Assembly (NCBI GenBank): GCA_023388535.1
Contig: JAEWFZ010000023.1
Coordinates: 1 to 11,655 of the forward strand
Length of the DNA stretch: 11,655 nt
Source of the DNA: Bacillota bacterium
GTDB taxonomy: Bacteria; Bacillota_I; Bacilli_A; Erysipelotrichales; Erysipelotrichaceae
Direction: 5' to 3'
A program made the position numbers and the translations under genes. This document shows positions 7,305 through 11,655 of the stretch, in pieces. Within the stretch, counting starts at the first letter, position 1, and each line of letters starts with the position of its first letter. The notes under the pieces are model-generated. The model had not been told where the DNA came from. It ran no database searches and saw only the letters and a list, made by a program, of their open reading frames with translations.

Positions 7305-8525
7305 CTACCCTTGTTTTATACAGTGAGCGATATAAAATCCATCACTATTAAGCTCCCATGGTTCAAGGGTTCGTTGTGATAGAAGTTTCATATCCGGATA
7401 GCGTGCTAAGAATTGTTCAATTTGTTTTTCATTTTCTTTTTTATTTAAGGTACATGTGGAATATACTAGTTCACCGTTTACTTTCAAGAGTTGATAGGCT
7501 TTGTCTAGAATTTGTTTTTGTAGTTCTTGAAGCTCATCCAAATCTTCGCTAGCTACGGTAAATTTCATATCCGGTTTACGGCGCAAGACGCCCAAACCAG
7601 AACAAGGCACATCGCAAAGAATACTATCAAAACTTTCCTCTGGATAATCTAAAAAGTTCATTGCTTTTAGCTCTACATTATCAAGACCCCAGCGTTTCAA
7701 TAGCTGACCAGTTAACTCAATCCGATGAGGATGTAAATCGATACCGACACCAGAACTATCTTCAAATAAAGCTAACTGACTTAGTTTAGTTCCTGGCGCA
7801 CAACAACAATCCAAAAAGCGCACACCGGATTTTTGTGAAAAGGTTTCTACTACCTGCTGGGAAGCAATGTCTTGGATAATGATTTTACCCGAATCTAAGC
7901 CATCGCTATTTAGAATTGTGCCTGGAGCAATTAAGGAACCTCGGTGATCGGTATAAATACCATAGACTTGATTAGCTTCTTGATAACTGATTTTATTTGG
8001 ATTTAAACGAACATAGAGCGGAGCCACGGTATTATTGTGCTCGCATAATAATTTAGCCTTTTCATATCCTAGTTGAGCCACAAATAACGCTACCATCCAC
8101 TCGGGATGGGAAGTATTAATGGAAAGATCGCGCACTAAATTGTCTGATTGGCTATAACGAAGTGGATGATCGAAGGTTTTTTTTAAGACCGAATTTATTA
8201 ATCCCGAATAACTGCCTAATTGATTTTGTTTACTTAATTCGACGGTTTCGTTAACAATCGCATAGATTGCGTTATTATCCATTAAATAATATTGAGCACA
8301 AGCCATAGCCATGAGAATCATGACCTCTTCTTTGGGTCGCTTATTCATAAAAGACTCGACTTGATAACTCATCCAAGTATAGTTTTGTAAGGTCGTATAA
8401 AATAAGGCAGTAGCAAATCGCTGTTCTTGAGGATTTAAATCAAATTGTTTTAAAACAAGATTGCTATATTTCTTTTCCATTAAGGTTTCTTTTAAACCGT
8501 TAAATACATATTGTCGTGGATTCAT
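7305..8525 (-). CDS. rsmB: 16S rRNA m5C967 methyltransferase RsmB
   Basis: A SAM-dependent RNA cytosine-C5 methyltransferase acting on 16S rRNA. The 406-residue protein has an N-terminal NusB-like helical RNA-binding domain (about 1-130) and a C-terminal Rossmann methyltransferase. SAM motif I is LDCCCAPGTK (238-247, usually DxCAAPGGK), followed by GIDLHPHR (261-268). Two active-site cysteines are present: C308 in DVPCSG and C358 in YSTCTL. By family knowledge the TC-type cysteine attacks the base and the PC-type one releases the product. The ATG overlaps the priA stop as ATGA and lacks a clear Shine-Dalgarno sequence, so it is probably translated by coupling to priA. In B. subtilis def and fmt sit just upstream of this gene; here priA abuts directly. 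Confidence 0.94.
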   Translation of the reverse strand: MNPRQYVFNGLKETLMEKKYSNLVLKQFDLNPQEQRFATALFYTTLQNYTWMSYQVESFMNKRPKEEVMILMAMACAQYYLMDNNAIYAIVNETVELSKQNQLGSYSGLINSVLKKTFDHPLRYSQSDNLVRDLSINTSHPEWMVALFVAQLGYEKAKLLCEHNNTVAPLYVRLNPNKISYQEANQVYGIYTDHRGSLIAPGTILNSDGLDSGKIIIQDIASQQVVETFSQKSGVRFLDCCCAPGTKLSQLALFEDSSGVGIDLHPHRIELTGQLLKRWGLDNVELKAMNFLDYPEESFDSILCDVPCSGLGVLRRKPDMKFTVASEDLDELQELQKQILDKAYQLLKVNGELVYSTCTLNKKENEKQIEQFLARYPDMKLLSQRTLEPWELNSDGFYIAHCIKQG

Positions 8526-10657
8526 CCGCTTAATTGTTGAGGATTAATATTAATACTAATCCCGACTCCTTTCCTTTGAGTAAATAGTGTTTCATGGACG
8601 GCTTTTAGTTTTTCCCGCATCCCCGCTAAATCTTTATCTCTAAGTACCATCCGCACTGGTTCAATATCTCGTATTTTCGAAAGCACCGAAGGCCCCATGA
8701 CATTACAATGATCTTGTAAGGCACTTCGATATTGATGGGCTAGTTCGAGCGCACGATCGACCTCTTGATGGGTAAATCGAATTTCGATTAAATACGTATA
8801 GGGTGGATAATTAGCCATGTGTCGATATTTCATTTCCTGATTGAAAAACGACAAATAGTTCTGGGCAATGGCTGTCTTTAAAGCATAGTGGTTGGGATTG
8901 AAAGTCTGAATGACGACCCTTCCCGGCCAAGGTCCGCGACCCGCTCGGCCCGAGGCTTGTAAAATTAAGTTAAAGGCGCGCTGTGAGGAAGAAAAATCTT
9001 CGTGCATCAAGGCCGCATCCGCATTTAAAATACCGACCGTAGTCACCTTATAATTATCCAATCCCTTAGCAATCATCTGGGTGCCTACTAATATGTCGAT
9101 CTGATGATTCATAAAGCGTTCGAGAATTTTAAAATGAGCGTTCTTTACTCGGGTGGTATCGGTATCCATCCGTTCGATTCGAGCTTGCGGGAATCTTTGG
9201 CTGACAACTTCTTGTAGCCGTTGGGTGCCAATACCCCGCAGACTTAAGGTTGGTTGCTGACAAGTCGGGCATTGATGACCTGGTATGACATAATCACAAG
9301 TATGGCAACGGAAGCTTCGATCGACATGATGATAGGACAAGCCACGATCACAGTGTGGACAGCGTATATTGGTTTGACAAGTCGGACAGTATACCAGAGG
9401 CGCGTAGGAACGGCGGTTCAATAACAAAATCACCTGTTGACCTTCGGCTAAGGATTGCTCAATGGAAGCAATCAGCGGATCACTCATAATTTTGTCAATC
9501 GAGCCCAAAGCACCAAGGGAAGTATTCACGACTTCAATATTTAAATTATTTGAACGCCTGCGATCGGGTAAATTAAGTAAAGTATAAACATGCTTTACGC
9601 CACGAGCGTAGGATTCAAGCGATGGCGAGGCAGAGCCAAGTACCACCGGACATTGATGTATTTGACCTCGATAAATCGCAATCTCTCGGGCATGATAAAA
9701 GGGTGTCGTCTCCTGTTTAAAGGATTCGTCATGCTCTTCATCCATAACAATTAAGCCTAAGTTGGTAAATGGCAAAAAGACAGCCGATCGGGTACCGACA
9801 ACAATCTTAACCTCTCCGGAAATGACCCTTTGGTATTGTTGATACTTTTCTTGATTGTTTAAACCGCTATGATAAATACCGATATCCAAGCCAAAGCGGT
9901 CTTGAAAGCGTTGAATCATCTGCGGGGTTAACGATATTTCTGGTACTAAGATTAATACTTGACCTTTTTGCTCTAAGACGTTTTGTGCCACATGTAAATA
10001 TATTTCGGTTTTACCACTTCCGGTTGGTCCGTGGATTAAATAAACCCCTTCTTGATTTAATTTAATTTGATTAATAATATTTTGTTGTGCTTTAGTTAAT
10101 TGATATTTTGGTTTAATTTTTTCTTGAGTTTCAATTTGATATTGGGCTTCTTCTTGATACTCTTCGATTAGTCCTTTGTTAATTAAGGTTCTCAAGACAC
10201 TTTTGAATTGTTGAAGGCCCTCGCTATAGCTGATCGGGCCAGAGGCTTTTAGGGTTGTTAAAACTTCACTTTGGCGTTTGGTAAGATGATCAGATTCATT
10301 TTTAAAGCGGATCATGCGAATCATTTTCGGTGCTTTAAAGGTCGAGGAAGGTCTTAACACATTAGGAAGAATCGCTTGAAAACAGCGAATCACCGGATTT
10401 AAAGTTTCTTGGCTCATCCAATGAGCCAGCTCCCATAACTCAGCGCTGACAATCGGTTCATCATCAATAACTTCAACAATCGATCGTACCTCAAAATCCA
10501 ACGTACCAACATAGGAACGGACGACAAAACCCACTACAGTGCGCGTGCGCAATGGCACCACGACGCGAATTCCTTGAGCTAAAAGGCTTGTATGCGTGTA
10601 GGTTAAAACATGGTTCTCATTCCAAGCATCTTCGATATAAACTTCGATTAAATTCAT
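8522..10657 (-). CDS. priA: Primosomal replication-restart helicase PriA
   Basis: A 3'-to-5' superfamily 2 helicase that recognises abandoned forks and reloads the replisome. The 711-residue protein has an N-terminal DNA-binding region (about 1-105), a winged-helix-like segment (about 120-175) and helicase lobe 1 with Walker A GPTGSGKT (210-217) and DEEH (306-309). Two zinc-binding clusters follow (C424, C427, C433, C436 and C451, C454, C463, C466). Lobe 2 carries GTQMIAKGLD (525-534) and QASGRAGR (567-574), then the C-terminal domain. All eight zinc cysteines are present. It is shorter than the B. subtilis protein but near the E. coli length. No Shine-Dalgarno sequence precedes the ATG, and no ATG, GTG or TTG lies in frame between it and the upstream stop. 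With the promoter right against it, a leaderless start is likely. It is the first gene of the operon. Confidence 0.96.
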   Translation of the reverse strand: MNLIEVYIEDAWNENHVLTYTHTSLLAQGIRVVVPLRTRTVVGFVVRSYVGTLDFEVRSIVEVIDDEPIVSAELWELAHWMSQETLNPVIRCFQAILPNVLRPSSTFKAPKMIRMIRFKNESDHLTKRQSEVLTTLKASGPISYSEGLQQFKSVLRTLINKGLIEEYQEEAQYQIETQEKIKPKYQLTKAQQNIINQIKLNQEGVYLIHGPTGSGKTEIYLHVAQNVLEQKGQVLILVPEISLTPQMIQRFQDRFGLDIGIYHSGLNNQEKYQQYQRVISGEVKIVVGTRSAVFLPFTNLGLIVMDEEHDESFKQETTPFYHAREIAIYRGQIHQCPVVLGSASPSLESYARGVKHVYTLLNLPDRRRSNNLNIEVVNTSLGALGSIDKIMSDPLIASIEQSLAEGQQVILLLNRRSYAPLVYCPTCQTNIRCPHCDRGLSYHHVDRSFRCHTCDYVIPGHQCPTCQQPTLSLRGIGTQRLQEVVSQRFPQARIERMDTDTTRVKNAHFKILERFMNHQIDILVGTQMIAKGLDNYKVTTVGILNADAALMHEDFSSSQRAFNLILQASGRAGRGPWPGRVVIQTFNPNHYALKTAIAQNYLSFFNQEMKYRHMANYPPYTYLIEIRFTHQEVDRALELAHQYRSALQDHCNVMGPSVLSKIRDIEPVRMVLRDKDLAGMREKLKAVHETLFTQRKGVGISININPQQLSG

Positions 10658-10663
10658 ATCTTT

Positions 10664-10691
10664 ATTATACCTGAAAGCTTTTTATTGTATA
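10664..10691 (-). promoter_or_regulatory. Probable promoter of the priA operon
   Basis: On the minus strand a perfect TATAAT (10664-10669) is preceded, after 16 nt, by TATACA (10686-10691), which matches four of six -35 consensus bases. The predicted start of transcription falls at about 10656-10658, on or next to the priA ATG (10657). This is the only good -10 match near the gene. An alternative TAAAAT at 10703-10708 has no well-spaced -35 partner. Confidence 0.55.
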
Positions 10692-10729
10692 TCTTAACCA
10701 ATATTTTACGAAGCAAGAGATAAAAAGAC

Positions 10730-10764
10730 TTGCCAAGGTGGATGGGTGTATGGTACTGTATTAT
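10730..10764 (+). promoter_or_regulatory. Possible promoter of the VTT membrane-protein gene
   Basis: TTGCCA (10730-10735) resembles a -35 box. After 18 nt comes TACTGT (10754-10759), a poor -10 preceded by TG as in extended -10 promoters. A better -10, TATTAT (10759-10764), overlaps it but is 23 nt from TTGCCA. Either way the -10 would fall in the left arm of the inverted repeat at 10755-10779, which would suit repression. The assignment is weak. Confidence 0.3.
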
Positions 10765-10779
10765 TGTATCTAATACAGT
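10755..10779. promoter_or_regulatory. Operator-like perfect inverted repeat
   Basis: Nine-base arms ACTGTATTA (10755-10763) and TAATACAGT (10771-10779) are exact reverse complements around a 7-nt centre, in the divergent region just before the ribosome site of the VTT gene. The TGTATTA...TAATACA form resembles operators bound by YtrA-type GntR repressors; that link is inference from form only. It could also form an RNA hairpin in the leader. No regulator gene is in the window. Confidence 0.5.
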
Positions 10780-10795
10780 TAATACGGAGGTGCCC

Positions 10796-11434
10796 ATGTC
10801 TACGACTCAACTTAAACCAGTAATCTTGCCTAAAACGGTAGATACTAAAAAAACCAGTAAGCTGGTTACGGTTATTAATATCTTTTTAGTAGCGTTCTCG
10901 ATCATCTTCTTAGTATATGGAATTCATAAGCGAATTTTCTTTGATCAAACAGCTTTGAGTACTTTCTTAAAGACCTTTGGAATTTGGGCGCCGATTATCT
11001 TTGTGCTCTATCAAGGTATTCAAGTCATCTTCCCTATTCTCCCTGGTAATTTGGGTTGTGTAGCCGGAGTAATTATTTTTGGTCCTTGGTACGGCTTTTT
11101 ATACAATTATATTGGGATTGTTGGAGGTTCCTTAGTTTCATTCTTGTTAGCGCGTCGCTATGGTATGTCTATTTTGAAGATTTTCTTTAAACAAGAGATG
11201 ATTGATAAATATCTTGGTAAAATTAGCAATCAAAAGAAATTCGATACTTTCTTCGCGTTAGCTATATTATTGCCAGTGGCTCCAGATGATTTCTTATGTT
11301 ATCTAGCCGGTCTTACTAAAATGACTTTCAATAAGTATTCTCTAATAATCCTTCTTGGAAAACCTGCTGGAATCCTTGCTTACTCGTTAACCTTACAAAC
11401 GATTTTCCATTACTTATTTCCAGCCTTAATCTAG
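10796..11434 (+). CDS. TVP38/TMEM64 family (VTT domain) membrane protein
   Basis: A polytopic membrane protein of the VTT/SNARE-associated group, related to DedA proteins; bacterial members are thought to act in membrane lipid or ion homeostasis, but no substrate is established for this one. The start at 10796 is chosen because GGAGG (10786-10790) lies 5 nt before it. A TTG start 22 codons upstream would place the operator-like repeat inside the gene. The 212-residue product has a basic N-terminal tail, then hydrophobic segments at about 24-45, 62-82, 85-118, 150-172 and 182-210. The family signature is clear: FPILPGNLGC (79-88), AGVIIFGPWYG (90-100), LARRYG (118-123) and LPVAPDDFLCYLAGLT (159-174). 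It is transcribed away from the priA operon and stands alone. Family call firm, function open. Confidence 0.85.
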   Translation: MSTTQLKPVILPKTVDTKKTSKLVTVINIFLVAFSIIFLVYGIHKRIFFDQTALSTFLKTFGIWAPIIFVLYQGIQVIFPILPGNLGCVAGVIIFGPWYGFLYNYIGIVGGSLVSFLLARRYGMSILKIFFKQEMIDKYLGKISNQKKFDTFFALAILLPVAPDDFLCYLAGLTKMTFNKYSLIILLGKPAGILAYSLTLQTIFHYLFPALI

Positions 11435-11450
11435 TTTTTAGCAAAAGCTA

Positions 11451-11536
11451 TGTAATGAAGTGCACCCCAAATCTTGGACACAAGAATTAGGAGGTGCACT
11501 TTTAAATTGGCAAAGTTGACAAGAGAACAAAAAAGG
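11451..11536 (+). mobile_element. Truncated left end of an IS3-family (IS150-group) insertion sequence
   Basis: The run GCACCCCAAATCTTGGACA (11462-11480) matches the terminal-repeat style of IS150-group elements, which begin TG and carry GCACCCCAAA followed by a GACA box. A strong AGGAGGT (11489-11495) and the first codons of orfA follow. The element stops resembling an IS at about 11537, where the repeat array begins. The exact outer end is uncertain: TG at 11451 is one candidate and TG at 11456 another. No orfB is in the window. Confidence 0.65.
11458..11501 (+). promoter_or_regulatory. IS-end hairpin burying the orfA ribosome site
   Basis: AAGTGCACC (11458-11466) pairs perfectly with GGTGCACTT (11493-11501), and inside them CTTG (11473-11476) pairs with CAAG (11481-11484). 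The AGGAGGT of orfA lies in the right arm. RNA read in from a neighbouring gene would fold and hide the ribosome site, a known way for insertion sequences to avoid read-in expression. The short T-run after the stem may also weakly terminate transcription of the VTT gene. Confidence 0.5.
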
Positions 11537-11584
11537 GGTATTTCAGGAACTTTTAGAAATGTCCGCGCTATCAAGAACTTTTAG
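11507..11584 (+). pseudogene. Remnant of IS150-group orfA
   Basis: From a TTG at 11507 the frame reads MAKLTREQKR, like the first residues of many IS150-group OrfA proteins (MxKLTxEQK...). It then continues into the repeat array as GISGTFRNVRAIKNF and stops at 11582-11584 after 25 codons. OrfA proteins are normally well over 100 residues with a helix-turn-helix, none of which is present. The break falls at about 11537. The TTG start is assumed from spacing behind AGGAGGT (about 11 nt); a mutated ATG is possible. Confidence 0.5.
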
Positions 11585-11629
11585 AAAATTAAAGGTTCTT
11601 TTTTTGTCAGCTATCAGGAACTTTTAGAA
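11540..11629 (+). repeat. Three copies of the short repeat (right array)
   Basis: The exact core AACTTTTAGAA occurs at 11548-11558, 11576-11586 and 11619-11629, each preceded by a TCAGG or TCAAG box (TATTTCAGG, CTATCAAG, CTATCAGG). TGTCCG lies before the second unit and GTCAG before the third. Spacing is 28 and 43 nt. The units match those at 46-122 on the other strand. The array begins where the IS remnant ends and may continue past the window. I cannot name the family. Confidence 0.65.
11573..11605 (+). terminator. Possible Rho-independent terminator inside the repeat array
   Basis: AAGAACTTT (11573-11581) pairs with AAAGGTTCTT (11591-11600), with one bulged G and a 9-nt loop. Seven T residues (11599-11605) close the structure. 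The stem has few G-C pairs, so it would be weak. It could end transcripts from the VTT gene or the IS end. The left arm is itself part of the second repeat copy. Confidence 0.4.
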
Positions 11630-11655
11630 GTAATAAAGCAGGACATCCTATACTT

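Noticed and set aside
10730..10795. TTG start extending the VTT protein by 22 residues
   Set aside because: No ribosome site precedes it, the added residues are not family-like, and GGAGG is well placed for the ATG at 10796.
11437..11451. Terminator hairpin just after the VTT stop (TAGC-aaaa-GCTA)
   Set aside because: Only four base pairs, and on the plus strand no T-run follows it.

Overview
This window looks like chromosome of a low-GC Gram-positive bacterium (Bacillota), read with the standard genetic code: tryptophan is encoded by TGG and all the large frames close normally. A PASTA-domain Ser/Thr kinase with its PP2C phosphatase implies a peptidoglycan wall, so a wall-less mollicute is unlikely. 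The AT-rich composition and gene content would suit an Erysipelotrichia-like or Bacilli lineage, but genus cannot be decided from this piece.

Nearly all of the window (10657 down to 134, minus strand) is one compact run of nine genes: priA, rsmB, rlmN, stp (PP2C), pknB/prkC (PASTA kinase), rsgA, rpe, thiN and a rubredoxin-reductase-like FAD oxidoreductase. Six of the eight junctions overlap (4, 4, 14, 4, 17 and 10 nt). The other two gaps are 26 nt (rsmB-rlmN) and 9 nt (thiN-oxidoreductase). This is the conserved Bacillota priA-to-thiN cluster, but without the def and fmt genes that lie between priA and rsmB in Bacillus subtilis. A consensus-like -10 box (TATAAT) ends only six bases before the priA ATG, suggesting a leaderless or nearly leaderless transcript. 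A hairpin with a U-tract at 1-38 ends the operon. The genes join replication restart (PriA), rRNA and ribosome maturation (RsmB, RlmN, RsgA), a reversible Ser/Thr phosphorylation switch (Stp/PknB), and small-molecule metabolism (Rpe, ThiN, flavoenzyme).

A 138-bp divergent intergenic region (10658-10795) separates the operon from a plus-strand gene for a TVP38/TMEM64 (VTT/SNARE-associated) membrane protein (10796-11434). It holds a perfect 9-bp inverted repeat that looks like an operator. Beyond that gene (11435-11655) lies the left end of an IS3-family, IS150-group insertion sequence, cut off after about ten codons of orfA. It runs directly into an irregular array of a short repeat (core AACTTTTAGAA). 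The same repeat family occurs at the other end of the window (46-122), in the 3' untranslated region of the long operon. In both places the repeat has the same orientation relative to transcription.

Most of the window is ordinary housekeeping DNA. The points most worth a second look are the FIVAR-like helical modules added to the C-terminus of the PASTA kinase, the short repeat family at both ends, the truncated IS fused to that repeat, the probable leaderless start of priA, and the operator-like palindrome.
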